A stretch of DNA of 64,000 nucleotides from Microbacterium sp. LWO14-1.2 (GCF_038397715.1 NZ_CP151633.1:744001-808000); one strand, 5' to 3'; numbered from the stretch's first letter, positions 1 through 11,178 are shown. Notes: generated by a model from the sequence alone, not told the origin. Program-made: numbers and translations.

Positions 1-62
1 GCGAACGCGGGCGAGAGGATGGCGACCTTGTCGCCCGGCACAGGTCGGGGTGTCGACAGCAT
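1..62 (-). CDS. LD-carboxypeptidase (S66 family), N-terminal fragment
   Basis: Only the first 20 codons lie in the window; the gene runs off the left edge. They read MLSTPRPVPGDKVAILSPAF, and the P-G-D-K-V-A-I-L-S-P start is typical of S66 muramoyl-tetrapeptide (LD-) carboxypeptidases, which trim the terminal D-Ala from cytoplasmic murein peptides. The ATG at 62 is supported by a CAGACT -10-like hexamer exactly six bases upstream, the leaderless layout seen at many genes here. The family call rests on this short motif, so it is tentative. Confidence 0.6.
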   Translation of the reverse strand, partial: MLSTPRPVPGDKVAILSPAF

Positions 63-114
63 CTGCTCAGTCTGTCAAGGCGCCCCATCGTGCGACGAGT
101 GACGCGCGCAGACA

Positions 115-741
115 TCAGCCATCGACGAGAAAGCGTTCGATCGCGGCGATCGTCGAGGTGTTGTTCCGGTGCAGGACACCGCGGATGCCGACGGCGGCCG
201 CTCCGTCGATCGCGAGCTCATGGTCGTCGATGAAGAGCACGTCTTCCGGTTCGGCGCCGAGGGCCTCCAGCGTGCAGAGGTAGGCGTCTGGCTCGGGCTT
301 GGCGACGCCGAGCTCATGGCTGTAGCAGATGGGGTCGAAGATCGCGGCGAATCCGAAGCGCCGCTCCTCCTCTTCGCGCGCACCGTCGGCCGAGTTCGAG
401 AGGATCGCCGTCCGCGCCCTGCCGCGCAGCGAGCGCGCGTACTCGATCAGCTCGTGGTTGCCGGTGCCGCAGTACGCGTCCCAGAAGTCCGCGCGGATCG
501 CCGCACGCTGCGCGTCATCGAGTTCGAGCCCCGCGGCGAGTCCCGCCCAGAACGCTCCCTCGGTACCGACCGTGAGGTCGATACGGGGCAAGTCCGCGGC
601 ATCGATGCGCGCGTCCAGCTCGTCCTGCGCGAGCCCGCTGACGGCGCGCACGCGCTCCCACCACTGCTCCTGCCAGGTGTCGTCGTCGACGACCTCGAGC
701 ACTCCGCCGACGTCGAACAGGATCCACGGCTTCTCCGGCAT
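115..741 (-). CDS. HAD-superfamily hydrolase (subfamily IA)
   Basis: A 208-residue cytoplasmic phosphatase-like protein. Motif I appears as FDVGGVLE near residue 10; the usual DxDGT is modified, as in several epoxide-hydrolase-like HADs. Motif II is TAILSNS, motif III is the lysine in VAKPEPDAY, and motif IV is VLFIDDHE. The substrate cannot be told. I chose ATG 741 because TAGGGT lies six bases upstream; a GTG at 747 would add two residues. It stands alone, upstream of the LD-carboxypeptidase and read in the same direction. Confidence 0.8.
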   Translation of the reverse strand: MPEKPWILFDVGGVLEVVDDDTWQEQWWERVRAVSGLAQDELDARIDAADLPRIDLTVGTEGAFWAGLAAGLELDDAQRAAIRADFWDAYCGTGNHELIEYARSLRGRARTAILSNSADGAREEEERRFGFAAIFDPICYSHELGVAKPEPDAYLCTLEALGAEPEDVLFIDDHELAIDGAAAVGIRGVLHRNNTSTIAAIERFLVDG

Positions 742-849
742 CCGCACACCCTATGCGAATCGGCTGTGGGACCTCCTGCGTCAATTTCTGTTGACATCCG
801 CGGCGTCGTCAACAAGGATTGACGATATCCATCACGCAGGAGGTGTCCC

Positions 850-1056
850 ATGACCCTGAAGACCGCACACGCGCTCGAGGACCGCGGCGAGCCGATCGCC
901 GAGCTCCACCGCCTCGCCGGCCTGCGCACCGAGATCGCCCGCGCCGAGGAGGCGGAGGTGCGCCGCGCGCGCAACCTCGGCTACTCCTGGCAGGCGATCG
1001 CGGGGGCCCTCGGCGTGACCAAGCAGGCCGCGCACCGACGCTTCGGACGCCGCTGA
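850..1056 (+). CDS. Small helix-turn-helix protein
   Basis: A 68-residue basic protein with a strong AGGAGG ribosome binding site eight bases before the ATG. Its C-terminal half (YSWQAIAGALGVTKQAAHRRF) is a clear helix-turn-helix; the N-terminal half looks helical and could dimerise. Such short HTH proteins are common in actinobacteria, often beside Clp-N-domain genes, but no such partner is present. It is presumably a DNA-binding regulator with unknown target. The short gap to the ABC exporter leaves co-transcription possible. Confidence 0.75.
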   Translation: MTLKTAHALEDRGEPIAELHRLAGLRTEIARAEEAEVRRARNLGYSWQAIAGALGVTKQAAHRRFGRR

Positions 1057-1142
1057 TCGTCGCCCGCGCACATACAGCCCAGCCATAGAAACCGACCGGA
1101 CACGAAGTACGGTCGGAGTATCCCTTCAGAACGAGGTCACGC

Positions 1143-3026
1143 ATGTCCAGCACGGCGACGTCACGCCGACGCGGACGGGGCGCATCGCAGGACGGTCCGC
1201 GCGCCACCTTCCGCCAACTCCTCCCCTTCCTCTTCGAACACAAGCGCACGCTCATCGTCGTCGCGATCCTCAGCGTGTTCGGCGCAGCGACGTCGCTCGT
1301 GCAGCCCCTGCTCGTCGGTCAGGTCATCGAGGCCGTGCAGTCCGAAAGAGACATCGGCATCCTCGTCTGGCTCCTGGTCGGGTTCGTGATCGTCTCCTCG
1401 ATCATCTCCGGCTACCAGCACTACCTGCTGCAGCGCACCGGCACCGCAGTCGTCTACTCGAGCCGTCGCAAGCTCATCGCCCGCATCCTGCACCTGCCGA
1501 TCAGCGAGTTCGACGCCCGCCGCACCGGCGACCTCGTCTCGCGCGTCGGCACCGACACGACGCTGCTCTACGCCGTGCTCACCCAGGGACTCGCGGATGC
1601 CGTGGGCAGCGCGATCCTGTTCCTCGGCGCCCTGATCGCGATGCTGCTGATCGACCCCGTCCTGCTGCTGCTCATCGTGATCGTCATCGGAGCGTCGGTC
1701 GCCGTGGTCACCGCGTTGAGCGGTCGCATCCGCACCGCCTCGACCGCGCAGCAGGAGAAGGTCGGCGAACTCGCGTCCGGCGTGGAGCGCGCGGTCGGCT
1801 CGATTCGCACCGTGCGGGCCTCGGGCGCGACCGAGCGCGAGACCGAGGCGGTGTCGACGCTCGCCTCGGACGCCTACGGCATCGGCGTGCGGATCGCGAA
1901 GATCTCTTCGCTCGTCGTGCCGATCGCCGGAGTCGCGCTGCAGGTCTCCCTGCTCGTGGTGCTGGGTGTCGGCGGATTCCGCGTCGCGGCGGGCGACCTC
2001 ACGATCGCCTCGCTCATCACGTTCATCATGTTCCTGTTCATGCTCGTCATGCCGCTGGCGACGACCTTCGGCGCGATCACCTCGGTGAACCAGGCGCTGG
2101 GTGCGCTCGGACGCATCCAAGAGGTCCTCAACCTCCCGACGGAGACGCAGCGGGATGCCGAGATCGCCGCCGCCGTGGCGCGCGACGAGGCCGACCCCGG
2201 CGCGCCCGCGATCGAGTTCCGCGACGTGCGGTTCCAGTACCCCGAGAACGTCGTCGCGGCGCGGGCGGCCGCCGAGAGGGAGGCGCGCACGCTGCTCGCG
2301 GACGCGCACCTCGAACCGAGCGACGACACCGCCCCGGAGGCCGACCGCGAGGTGCTCCGCGGAGTGACGTTCGCCGTGCCCCGCGGCGCCCGTGTGGCCC
2401 TCGTCGGCCCGAGCGGTGCTGGCAAGAGCACGATCCTCTCGCTCGTGGAGCGTTTCTACGACCCCACGGGCGGATCCATCCGCCTGTACGGTCACGACGC
2501 GCGCACCTACCCGCGCGACGAGCTGCGCGCCCAGTTCGGCTACGTCGAGCAGGACGCCCCGACCCTCGCCGGCACGCTCGCCGACAACCTGCGACTCGCC
2601 TCCCCCGACGCCTCGGATGCCGCGTGCGAGCAGGTGCTGCGGGCCGTGAACCTCGGCGACGTGCTCGAGCGCAGCCCGCTGGGACTGCAGGCGCCGGTCG
2701 GCGAGGACGGCGTGATGCTGTCGGGCGGCGAGCGTCAGCGGCTCGCGATCGCCAGAGCACTGCTGACCGACGCGCCGATCCTGCTGCTCGACGAATCGAC
2801 GTCGTCGCTCGACGGCGTCAACGAGCAGCGCATGCGCGAGGCCATCGACGCCGTGTCGACCGACCGCACGCTCATCGTGATCGCCCACCGCCTCTCGACC
2901 GTCGTCGACAGCGACCTCATCGTCGTCCTGCAGGACGGCGTGGTCGTGGGGCAGGGCACGCACTCCGAGCTCGTGGAGTCGACGCCGCTGTACCGGGACC
3001 TCGCGCGGCACCAACTGCTGGCGTAG
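1143..3026 (+). CDS. ABC transporter, fused permease and ATPase (exporter type)
   Basis: A 627-residue half-transporter. An N-terminal six-helix membrane domain (about residues 30-310) is followed by a nucleotide-binding domain with Walker A GPSGAGKST (about 422-430), signature LSGGE (about 526-530), Walker B ILLLDES and H-loop IAHRLS. The layout is that of MsbA/LmrA-type multidrug or lipid exporters, which work as dimers in the cytoplasmic membrane. An insert of about 40 residues rich in Ala, Glu and Arg precedes the ATPase core. Substrate is unknown. The next gene is convergent. Confidence 0.9.
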   Translation: MSSTATSRRRGRGASQDGPRATFRQLLPFLFEHKRTLIVVAILSVFGAATSLVQPLLVGQVIEAVQSERDIGILVWLLVGFVIVSSIISGYQHYLLQRTGTAVVYSSRRKLIARILHLPISEFDARRTGDLVSRVGTDTTLLYAVLTQGLADAVGSAILFLGALIAMLLIDPVLLLLIVIVIGASVAVVTALSGRIRTASTAQQEKVGELASGVERAVGSIRTVRASGATERETEAVSTLASDAYGIGVRIAKISSLVVPIAGVALQVSLLVVLGVGGFRVAAGDLTIASLITFIMFLFMLVMPLATTFGAITSVNQALGALGRIQEVLNLPTETQRDAEIAAAVARDEADPGAPAIEFRDVRFQYPENVVAARAAAEREARTLLADAHLEPSDDTAPEADREVLRGVTFAVPRGARVALVGPSGAGKSTILSLVERFYDPTGGSIRLYGHDARTYPRDELRAQFGYVEQDAPTLAGTLADNLRLASPDASDAACEQVLRAVNLGDVLERSPLGLQAPVGEDGVMLSGGERQRLAIARALLTDAPILLLDESTSSLDGVNEQRMREAIDAVSTDRTLIVIAHRLSTVVDSDLIVVLQDGVVVGQGTHSELVESTPLYRDLARHQLLA

Positions 3027-3045
3027 GTTCTGCAGGGTACGACGC

Positions 3046-3105
3046 GTTTCGTCTCGCGGAGACCCGCACTGAGCGAACGAAGCGAGTCGGAGTGTCGCTC
3101 AACGA
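3046..3105. repeat. REP-like palindromic element (GTTTCGTCTC family), intergenic copy
   Basis: Just after the ABC exporter stop, GTTTCGTCTCGC (3046-3057) is followed by a GAGCGAACGAAGCGAG stretch and ends in GCTCAACGACCG. The same modules in the same order occur inside paaC (39805-39924) and inside the FAH-RraA gene (58879-58920). It looks like a degenerate copy of a dispersed extragenic palindrome. Confidence 0.6.
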
Positions 3106-3115
3106 CCGAGTGCAA

Positions 3116-3178
3116 CGCGAGGGCGGGATGCCGGAGACCACTCAGCCATGGGTTCGTCTCTGACTTCCCGCCCTCGCG
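3116..3178. repeat. 13-bp inverted repeat with long loop
   Basis: CGCGAGGGCGGGA at 3116-3128 is perfectly complementary to 3166-3178, separated by 37 bases. It lies between two convergent genes and could act as a transcription barrier for the upstream exporter or be part of the neighbouring REP-like element. There is no U-tract. Confidence 0.5.
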
Positions 3179-3208
3179 GGTCTGGGGTCCTCCTGGGGGA
3201 GGTGTGTG

Positions 3209-3236
3209 GGGCGCCGGCTCCCCCGAACCGGCGCCC
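3209..3236 (-). terminator. Probable terminator of pckG
   Basis: GGGCGCCGG (3209-3217) pairs perfectly with CCGGCGCCC (3228-3236) around a 10-base loop, five bases beyond the pckG stop. No U-run follows, as is usual in high-GC actinobacteria. It may serve both converging transcripts. Confidence 0.6.
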
Positions 3237-3241
3237 GGCTC

Positions 3242-5104
3242 TCACGCCTTGTCGAGGCGGTAGCGCAGCGAGGCGAGCTCGGCGCGCAGCGCGGCGGGCA
3301 CCCTGTCTCCGAAGGTGTCGTAGAACTCCTCGGTGAGGTCGGCCTCGGTCTTCCACGCCTGCGGGTCGACCGAGAACAGCTCGTCGAGGTCGGCCTCGGG
3401 CACGTCGATCCCGTCGAGGTTCAGGTCCGACACGATCGGCAGACGACCGATGGGGCTGTCGACGGCGGCGACGTCTCCCGAGATACGACGGATGATCCAG
3501 TCGACGACGCGCGAGTTGTCGCCGAATCCGGGCCACAGGAACCGGCCGTCGGCACCGCGGCGGAACCAGTTCACCTGGAAGATGCGCGGTGCGCGGTCGA
3601 AGCGCAGCGAGCGACCGACCTTGAGCCAGTGACCGAAGTAGTCGGCCATGTTGTATCCGCAGAACGGGAGCATCGCGAACGGGTCGCGGCGCAGCTCGCC
3701 GACGGTGCCCTCGGCGGCGGCGGTGCGCTCCGACGAGATGTTCGATCCGAGGAAGACGCCGTGGGTCCAGTCGGTGGCCTCTACCACGAGCGGCACGTTG
3801 CTCGCGCGACGGCCCCCGAAGAGGATGACGTCGAGCGGAACGGCTTCCTCCCAGTCCTCCGAGATCTGCGGGCACTGCGCTGCGGAGACCGTGAAGCGGG
3901 AGTTGGGGTGCGCGGCGGGGCGTCCGGAGTCGGGCGTCCAGGGGTTGCCCTCCCAGTCGATGAGCTCGGCCGGCGCGTTATCGGTCAGCCCCTCCCACCA
4001 GACGTCGCCGTCGGGCCGCAGCGCCACGTTCGTGAAGATCGTGTTGCCCCACAGCGTCTCGACCGCGGTGACGTTGGTCGACTCGCCGGTGCCCGGCGCG
4101 ACGCCGAAGAAGCCGGCCTCGGGGTTGATCGCCCAGAGGCGTCCGTCCTCGCCGGGGCGGATCCACGCGATGTCGTCGCCGAGGGTCTCCACGCGCCAGC
4201 CGGGGATCGTCGGACGCAGCATCGCGAGGTTCGTCTTGCCGCACGCCGAGGGGAACGCCGCGGCGACGTGGTACGCCGTGCCGCTCGGATCGATGACGCG
4301 GATGAGCAGCATGTGCTCGGCGAGCCAGCCCTCGTCGCGGGCGATGACCGACGCGATGCGCAGCGCGAAGCACTTCTTCGCGAGGATCGCGTTGCCGCCG
4401 TACCCCGAGCCGAACGAGTAGACCTCGAGCGTCTCGGGGAAGTGCACGATGTACTTGTCGTCGTTGCACGGCCACTCGACGTCCGGCTCGCCCGCTGCGA
4501 GCGGCGCACCGACCGAGTGCACCGTCTTGACCCAGGGAGCGCCGTCGGCGATCCGACGGGTGACGGCGTCTCCGACGCGCGTCATGATGCCGATGGATGC
4601 GACGGCGTAGGCGCTGTCGGTGACCTGGACGCCGATGTGCGACAGGGGTCCGCCGACCGGGCCCATCGAGAACGGCACGACGAACATCGTGCGGCCGCGC
4701 ATCGACCCCTCGAAGATCTCCGTCATCTTCTCGCGCATCTGCGACGGGTCGGCCCAGTTGTTCGTGGGGCCCGCGTCCTCTTCGCGCTCGGACGCGATGA
4801 AGGTGCGCCCCTCGGTGCGCGCGACGTCGCTGGGGTGCGAGCGGGCGAGGTACGAGCCGGGACGCCATTCGGGGTTGAGCTTGATGAGCTTGCCCTCGCT
4901 GACCAGGCCGCGCAGCAGCCAGTCGTTCTCAGCGCGGGAGCCGTCGACCCAGTGGATCGAGTCGGGCTGGGTCAGCGCCGCGATCTCGTCGACCCAGGCC
5001 GCCAGCTCCGCCATCGCCGGGGTGTCATAGGTCGGCGCCGCCCCGAACGTGCGCACGGGTGCGACGGATGCTGCACGAGGGGTGAAGACTTCGGCGATCG
5101 CCAT
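3242..5104 (-). CDS. pckG: Phosphoenolpyruvate carboxykinase (GTP)
   Basis: A 620-residue enzyme that converts oxaloacetate and GTP to PEP and CO2, the first committed gluconeogenic step. The length and the FPSACGKTN kinase loop (about residue 284) mark the GTP-dependent family; [15 protein letters not shown] follows. The frame stays open 39 codons further upstream, but ATG 5104 (MAIAEVF) has AAAGGAG correctly spaced before it, so I start there. It is divergent from a RamB-like regulator with a 110-base shared control region, and the pathways in this window end in C4 acids that need it. Confidence 0.96.
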   Translation of the reverse strand: MAIAEVFTPRAASVAPVRTFGAAPTYDTPAMAELAAWVDEIAALTQPDSIHWVDGSRAENDWLLRGLVSEGKLIKLNPEWRPGSYLARSHPSDVARTEGRTFIASEREEDAGPTNNWADPSQMREKMTEIFEGSMRGRTMFVVPFSMGPVGGPLSHIGVQVTDSAYAVASIGIMTRVGDAVTRRIADGAPWVKTVHSVGAPLAAGEPDVEWPCNDDKYIVHFPETLEVYSFGSGYGGNAILAKKCFALRIASVIARDEGWLAEHMLLIRVIDPSGTAYHVAAAFPSACGKTNLAMLRPTIPGWRVETLGDDIAWIRPGEDGRLWAINPEAGFFGVAPGTGESTNVTAVETLWGNTIFTNVALRPDGDVWWEGLTDNAPAELIDWEGNPWTPDSGRPAAHPNSRFTVSAAQCPQISEDWEEAVPLDVILFGGRRASNVPLVVEATDWTHGVFLGSNISSERTAAAEGTVGELRRDPFAMLPFCGYNMADYFGHWLKVGRSLRFDRAPRIFQVNWFRRGADGRFLWPGFGDNSRVVDWIIRRISGDVAAVDSPIGRLPIVSDLNLDGIDVPEADLDELFSVDPQAWKTEADLTEEFYDTFGDRVPAALRAELASLRYRLDKA

Positions 5105-5214
5105 GACTGCTCTCCTTTGAAGTGGGGCCGTTGCATCCATCTTCTTGTGGGTTGAGCGCCACTTTTCGCCAAAACCGGTGATAAGAATTGCGCTTCTTTC
5201 GCTAGGATCAAGGA

Positions 5215-6657
5215 ATGGCACCCTCCGGCATCCATCTGGCGACCCTCGGCCACCGCATCCGCCACCACCGTCTCGCGAACGGCTACACGCTCGACGAGCT
5301 GGGCGCGCTGGTCGGCGTCGCCGGCTCGCAGCTGAGCCTCATCGAGAACGGCAAGCGCGAGCCGAAGCTGTCGCTGCTGCAGGCGCTCGCGCAGGCGACG
5401 GGCACCGAGGTGACCGACCTCATCTCGGGGGAGCCGCCGAACCGCCGTGCCGCTCTGGAGATCGAGCTGGAGCGCGCGCAGGAGAGTCCGGTGTTCCGGC
5501 AGCTCGGCGTCGCGCCGGTGCGTGTGACCAAAAGCATGAGCGACGAGACGATCGAATCGGTGCTCGGTCTGCACCGCGAACTGCAGCGCCGAGAGCGCGA
5601 GGCCATCGCGACTCCCGAGGAGGCCAGGCGCGCCAACACCGAGCTGCGTCTGCGCATGCGCGCTCAGCACAACTACCTCGGCGACATCGACACGCTCGCG
5701 GAGAAGCAGCTCCGCTCGGCCGGGCACGTGCAGGGGGCGCTCACGCACCGCACGGTGAGCATCATGGCCGAGAAGCTCGGCTTCGAGCTCATCTACGTGA
5801 ACGACCTCCCCCACTCGACCCGGTCGGTGACCGATCTCGAGAACGGTCGGATCTACCTGCCGCCGGCGTCGATCCCCGGCGGTCACGGCCTGCGCTCGAT
5901 GGCGCTGCAGGCGATGGCGCACCGCCTGCTCGGCCACACCCCGCCGACCGACTACGCCGACTTCCTGCAGCAGCGGCTGGAGATCAACTACTTCGCCGCG
6001 TCGTGCCTGATGCCGGAGACCGCGGCGGTGGCCTTCCTGCAGCAGGCCAAGAAGGACCGCAACCTCGCGGTCGAGGACTTCCGCGACGCGTTCGGTGTGA
6101 CGCATGAGGCGGCAGGGATGCGGATGACGAACCTCATGACGCAGCACCTCGGCATGTCGCTGCACTTCCTGCGGGTCGACGCGACGGGCGCCATCACCCG
6201 CGTGTACGAGAACGACGGCCTGCCGCTGCCGATGGACGTGACCGGCGCGGTCGAGGGGCAGCGGGTGTGCCGCAAGTTCCAGGCGCGGAGCGCGTTCACC
6301 CAGCAGAACCGCACCACGGAGCACCACCAGTACACCGACACCCCGTCCGGCACGTTCTGGTGCTCGACCCAGACCGGGTCGTCGACCGACGGCGAGTTCT
6401 CGGTGACGGTCGGCGTGCCGTTCGACGACGCCCGGTGGTGGCGTGGACGCGAGACCTCCGACCGCGCCGTGTCGAGCTGCCCGGACGAGGCGTGCTGCCG
6501 GCGCCCTCCGGCCGACCTGGCCGAGCGCTGGAACGGCAAGGCGTGGCCCAGCGCCCGCGTGCACACCCACATGTTCTCGCCGCTCCCCCGCGGCGCGTTC
6601 CCCGGCGTGGACGACAACGAGGTGTACTCGTTCCTGGGGCGGCACGCGAGCGAGTGA
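5215..6657 (+). CDS. RamB-like transcriptional regulator (XRE + ScfR/IrrE-type domains)
   Basis: A 480-residue protein. Residues 10-65 form an XRE helix-turn-helix ([22 protein letters not shown]). The middle part resembles the IrrE/M78 fold, but the zinc motif is degenerate (MAHRLLGH instead of HExxH), as in short-chain-fatty-acyl regulators. The C-terminal part has clustered cysteines ([12 protein letters not shown]). In Corynebacterium and Mycobacterium such proteins (RamB) control acetate metabolism and related genes. The divergent pckG makes it the prime candidate regulator of that gene. TAGGAT six bases before ATG 5215 implies a leaderless transcript. Its 3' end is partly duplicated downstream. 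Confidence 0.85.
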   Translation: MAPSGIHLATLGHRIRHHRLANGYTLDELGALVGVAGSQLSLIENGKREPKLSLLQALAQATGTEVTDLISGEPPNRRAALEIELERAQESPVFRQLGVAPVRVTKSMSDETIESVLGLHRELQRREREAIATPEEARRANTELRLRMRAQHNYLGDIDTLAEKQLRSAGHVQGALTHRTVSIMAEKLGFELIYVNDLPHSTRSVTDLENGRIYLPPASIPGGHGLRSMALQAMAHRLLGHTPPTDYADFLQQRLEINYFAASCLMPETAAVAFLQQAKKDRNLAVEDFRDAFGVTHEAAGMRMTNLMTQHLGMSLHFLRVDATGAITRVYENDGLPLPMDVTGAVEGQRVCRKFQARSAFTQQNRTTEHHQYTDTPSGTFWCSTQTGSSTDGEFSVTVGVPFDDARWWRGRETSDRAVSSCPDEACCRRPPADLAERWNGKAWPSARVHTHMFSPLPRGAFPGVDDNEVYSFLGRHASE

Positions 6658-6725
6658 CGGTTCCCCCTCCGACGAGCAGCCCCGGTACTCGTTCCTCGGG
6701 CGGCACGCGAGCGAGTGACGGTTCC
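6624..6725. repeat. Direct duplication of the RamB-like gene 3' end
   Basis: A 41-base segment (6624-6664) spanning the last codons and the stop is repeated at 6685-6725 with one mismatch, offset 61 bases. The second copy retains the [10 protein letters not shown] reading and a second TGA at 6716-6718 in another frame relative to the gene. Confidence 0.9.
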
Positions 6726-6743
6726 ACCCTCTCCCCCTCCGGA

Positions 6744-7799
6744 TCAGTCCAGGAACCTCGTGAATCGGGCGAGCGCGGCGCGCACGGCATCCTCGTCCAC
6801 ATGCTCCCGCCTCGGATGGTCGAAGAGCTCGGGCGGGGCGCCGAGGGATGCCGCGGCGTGCGTCCAGCATCCGATCACCCTCCCGTCGGAGACGAGGGTG
6901 GCTCGCACCATGCCGTTCTTGCCGGGGCCCACGGCCGCGAGGTGCTTCGGGGCGCACACCGCTGTGCGGTCGGCGTAGGAGATGTAGTACTCGTCGAACG
7001 CGCCGAGCGCGAAGACGGATGCCGTGTCCGACGCGCGCCGCGGTCGCTCGGTCGCGGAGAACACGCCGTCTTCAACCTCGGTGATCCGGCCGTCCGTGCG
7101 CTCCCGAGCCTGTCGTGACTGCCCGAGGGTGAGCCCGGACCACCACGCGAAATCCGCGACCGTCGCCGGTCCGTGCCCGGTGATGTAGCGGACGAACAGC
7201 TCGGCGAGGGGATCGTCCGGTCGGGCGTGCTCGCGGATGTGACCGTCGACGAGCACGAACCGCTGCTCACGCGAGATGCCGTCTCGTGCGACGACCGGCC
7301 CCTGGCAGAGGAGACCGGTCAGGGTCAGCTCGCTCAGCAGGTGGATGCCGCGCTGCCCGCTGGGGTCGACCCCGACGCCGGCGAACACCTCGAACATCTC
7401 GGACCTCGTGAGCCCGCCGTCGCGCAGCCTCGGCACGACGGAGTCCGTGACGGCGTTGATCATGGCGTCGTCGATGCCGAGATCGCGGCGGCGCCCCGCC
7501 GCCTGTCGGCGCTGCCGCTCCCCCGTGACCGACAGCACCCAGCCGAGGTCGCGCGCGGGGATGGTGTGCAGGGTGCCGCGCATGGTCCACGCGCGCACGA
7601 GGTCACCGCGGTCGAAAGCCCGGTCGACCGCGGCGAGGGTCGGTTCCCCGCGGGTGCGGCAGGCGAGCGCCCAGCGTCCCGCCGTGAAGTCCTGGCTCTG
7701 CACGGCCAGCATGTACGCGGCCGCGTCCGTCACGGCACGCGCCGGGGCCGACAGTCGGTGCGAACGGAGGCGCTCCGCCCGCAGGGTCGCGGTCTTCAT
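6744..7799 (-). CDS. Winged-helix DNA-binding domain protein (HTH_42 / YcaQ-AlkX-like)
   Basis: A 351-residue protein. The opening LRAERLRSHRL, the AVQSQD motif and RAWTMRGTLHTIPARDLGWVL are hallmarks of the HTH_42 family, whose members include the interstrand-crosslink glycosylases AlkX/YcaQ. Many actinobacterial members have no tested function. The AlkX catalytic QxQ motif corresponds to Q-S-Q here, so a DNA-repair role is possible but not shown. ATG 7799 sits six bases after CATGAT, a weak -10. Neighbours give no clue. Confidence 0.8.
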   Translation of the reverse strand: MKTATLRAERLRSHRLSAPARAVTDAAAYMLAVQSQDFTAGRWALACRTRGEPTLAAVDRAFDRGDLVRAWTMRGTLHTIPARDLGWVLSVTGERQRRQAAGRRRDLGIDDAMINAVTDSVVPRLRDGGLTRSEMFEVFAGVGVDPSGQRGIHLLSELTLTGLLCQGPVVARDGISREQRFVLVDGHIREHARPDDPLAELFVRYITGHGPATVADFAWWSGLTLGQSRQARERTDGRITEVEDGVFSATERPRRASDTASVFALGAFDEYYISYADRTAVCAPKHLAAVGPGKNGMVRATLVSDGRVIGCWTHAAASLGAPPELFDHPRREHVDEDAVRAALARFTRFLD

Positions 7800-7846
7800 G
7801 CCCCCATCATGGCGGGCACCTCCCCCGTCGACCCACCCCCTTCCGT

Positions 7847-7907
7847 GCGAGCCACCCCTTTTGTCGCCGTCACGAGAGGGGTGGCTCGCGCGCAGAGGGG
7901 TGGCTCG
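7847..7907. repeat. Inverted and direct repeat of AGGGGTGGCTCG; probable gapB terminator
   Basis: GCGAGCCACCCCT (7847-7859) pairs perfectly with AGGGGTGGCTCGC (7877-7889), and a third, direct copy follows at 7894-7907. The hairpin lies about 55 bases beyond the gapB stop, so it could end that transcript. The two direct copies allow alternative pairing with the single inverted copy. Confidence 0.75.
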
Positions 7908-7943
7908 GCGTGCAGAAGAGAAGGGGAAAGGGACGGGGTGGGG

Positions 7944-9392
<1,449 letters not shown>

Positions 9393-9412
9393 CTGCGTCC
9401 TTGCATGTGTGA

Positions 9413-9435
9413 GCGCGCCGAGGTCGCCGGCGCGC
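9413..9435 (-). promoter_or_regulatory. Leader hairpin upstream of gapB
   Basis: GCGCGCCG (9413-9420) pairs with CGGCGCGC (9428-9435), an 8-bp GC stem with a 7-base loop, 21 bases before the gapB start. It would lie in the gapB leader if transcription begins upstream. I cannot tell whether it is regulatory. Confidence 0.4.
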
Positions 9436-9562
9436 GGGTTTGCCGGGTGAGCTTCGGGGGATGCCACCAGGGTACGGGGCGCGCGACGGCGCGGGGAAAT
9501 CGGGAGGGCGCCGAGCGCGGCGACGGTCTCGTCGGGCCCCGGAGCGGTGGCCCGGCTCCGCC

Positions 9563-10105
9563 TCAGACCGCGAGGCACAGCACGGCGACCCCTGCGGCCA
9601 TCGCCCACGACTCGACGGCGAGCAGCGTGTCGGTGCGCCGGTCTGACGAGGGTTCGATCACGCGCTCCGACACGATCGTCCAGAGCACGACGCCGATGAC
9701 CCCCACGATGCCGAGCACCGACAGCACCCCGGTGAACGCGGGACCGTGGTCGTGCGCGCCCGCCGAGACGCTCACGGGTGCGGCGGCCTGAGCCGCGACC
9801 GTGTCCCACAGGCAGATCGCGAGCACGAGCGACACCACGGCGCGATGGAAGCACATCGGGGCGGAGCGCGAACCGCGGACCCCGATGGTGCCGACCATGG
9901 CCGAGAGCAGGAGGGCGACGCCGATCACCAGCCGCGGCAGCGTCTCACCGCCCGCGACGGCGAGCGCGAGGAGCGACGCCGACCGCAGCAGGGCCATCTG
10001 CCGCGCCTGCCAGGGAACGCCCCTGCCCGCTGCGAGGCACGCCACGCCGGAGATCACGCCGGCGAGCGCCATCAACCACGGTGCCGCGGGAACGAGATGA
10101 TCCAC
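9563..10105 (-). CDS. Small integral membrane protein, unknown
   Basis: A 180-residue protein with five likely membrane segments (for example WLMALAGVISGVACLAA near the start and VLSVLGIVGVIGVVLW later) and a polar loop containing AGAHDHGPAF, whose histidines might bind metal. I do not recognise the family. The start is a GTG at 10105 with TAGGCT exactly six bases upstream, the leaderless pattern. It lies between gapB and murQ on the same strand with gaps of 170 and 62 bases, so it is probably its own unit. Confidence 0.65.
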   Translation of the reverse strand: MDHLVPAAPWLMALAGVISGVACLAAGRGVPWQARQMALLRSASLLALAVAGGETLPRLVIGVALLLSAMVGTIGVRGSRSAPMCFHRAVVSLVLAICLWDTVAAQAAAPVSVSAGAHDHGPAFTGVLSVLGIVGVIGVVLWTIVSERVIEPSSDRRTDTLLAVESWAMAAGVAVLCLAV

Positions 10106-10167
10106 GGGGAGAGCCTAGTGGGACCCTCTCCCGCGCCCTCGGCCCGCGCTCTGGCGACGGGGCGATC

Positions 10168-11106
10168 TCACGCCGTGAGCGCCGCGATCGCCACGCGCAG
10201 GGTGCCGTCCGCGTCCGCGAGCGCGGCGCGCGCGGCATCCGGCTCCGCCCCCGTGGTGAGGATGAGGATGGCGAGCTTGACGGAGCCGTCGGCCGCGGCG
10301 AGCGCCGACGACGCCTGGCCGACGTCCGACCCCGTGAGCTCGGTGACGGTGCGGATCGACCGCGCGTGCAGCTTCTCGTTCGTGGCGAGGAGGTCGACCA
10401 TCACGCCGTGGTAGGTCTTGCCGAGGTTGATCATCGACAGGGTCGTGAGCATGTTCACGACCAGCTTCTGCGCCGTTCCCGACTTGAGGCGGGTTGACCC
10501 GGAGATGAACTCCGGGCCGGTGACGACCTCGATCGCGATGTCGGCGACCGCACCGATCGCCGAGTCGGCGTTGGAGGCGATCGCGACGGTCAGCGCACCG
10601 ATGCTGCGGGCGTACTCCAGTCCGCCGAGGACGTACGGGGTGCGCCCCGAGGCGGAGATGCCGACCACGGTGTCGCGCTCGGTCAGGTGCAGGTCGCGGA
10701 GCGATTCGCCGGCCGCGCGGTCGTCGTCTTCCGCGTTCTCGACGGCGGAGCGGATCGCGGTCTCGCCGCCGGCGATCAGGCCGACCACCATCGAGGGATC
10801 GGTGCCGAAGGTGGGCGGGCACTCGCTCGCGTCGAGCACGCCGATGCGTCCTGCGGTGCCTGCGCCGATGTAGATGAGGCGGCCCCCGCGGCGGAACCGC
10901 GCGGTGATGCCGTCGACGGCGGCGGCGATCTCGGCGCTGCGGTCGGCGACGGCATCCGCCACCCGCCGGTCTTCGGCATTCATGCGGCGCACGAGCTCGG
11001 CGGTGCCGAGGAGGTCGAGGTCGCCTCGTTCGGTCGTCGACGCCTCGGTGCCGAGGGTGGACAGCTCATCGAGCAGAGCGGACAGTCGCTGGTCTTCAGT
11101 GGGCAC
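10168..11106 (-). CDS. murQ: N-acetylmuramic acid 6-phosphate etherase
   Basis: A 312-residue enzyme that removes D-lactate from MurNAc-6-phosphate, giving GlcNAc-6-phosphate in cell-wall recycling. GRLIYIGAGTAGRIGVLDASECPPTF contains the SIS-domain sugar-phosphate site and catalytic Glu. GISASGRTPYVLG and SGTAQKLVVNMLTT are also characteristic. The frame is open far upstream, but GTG 11106 with AGAGG about ten bases before gives the usual length. It follows the kinase gene on the same strand and is divergent from an RpiR regulator. No PTS transporter for MurNAc is nearby. Confidence 0.93.
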   Translation of the reverse strand: MPTEDQRLSALLDELSTLGTEASTTERGDLDLLGTAELVRRMNAEDRRVADAVADRSAEIAAAVDGITARFRRGGRLIYIGAGTAGRIGVLDASECPPTFGTDPSMVVGLIAGGETAIRSAVENAEDDDRAAGESLRDLHLTERDTVVGISASGRTPYVLGGLEYARSIGALTVAIASNADSAIGAVADIAIEVVTGPEFISGSTRLKSGTAQKLVVNMLTTLSMINLGKTYHGVMVDLLATNEKLHARSIRTVTELTGSDVGQASSALAAADGSVKLAILILTTGAEPDAARAALADADGTLRVAIAALTA

Positions 11107-11178
11107 GGTGTGCGGACCTCTCGGGGATGGGGTGCGGGAGGCTCGGAGAGCCTCGGGTGCGGCGCTCGCGCGCTCTGG

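Noticed and set aside
5104..5221. PEP carboxykinase start at 5221
   Set aside because: The extra 39 residues are not family-like, overlap the start of the divergent regulator and have no ribosome binding site, whereas ATG 5104 does.
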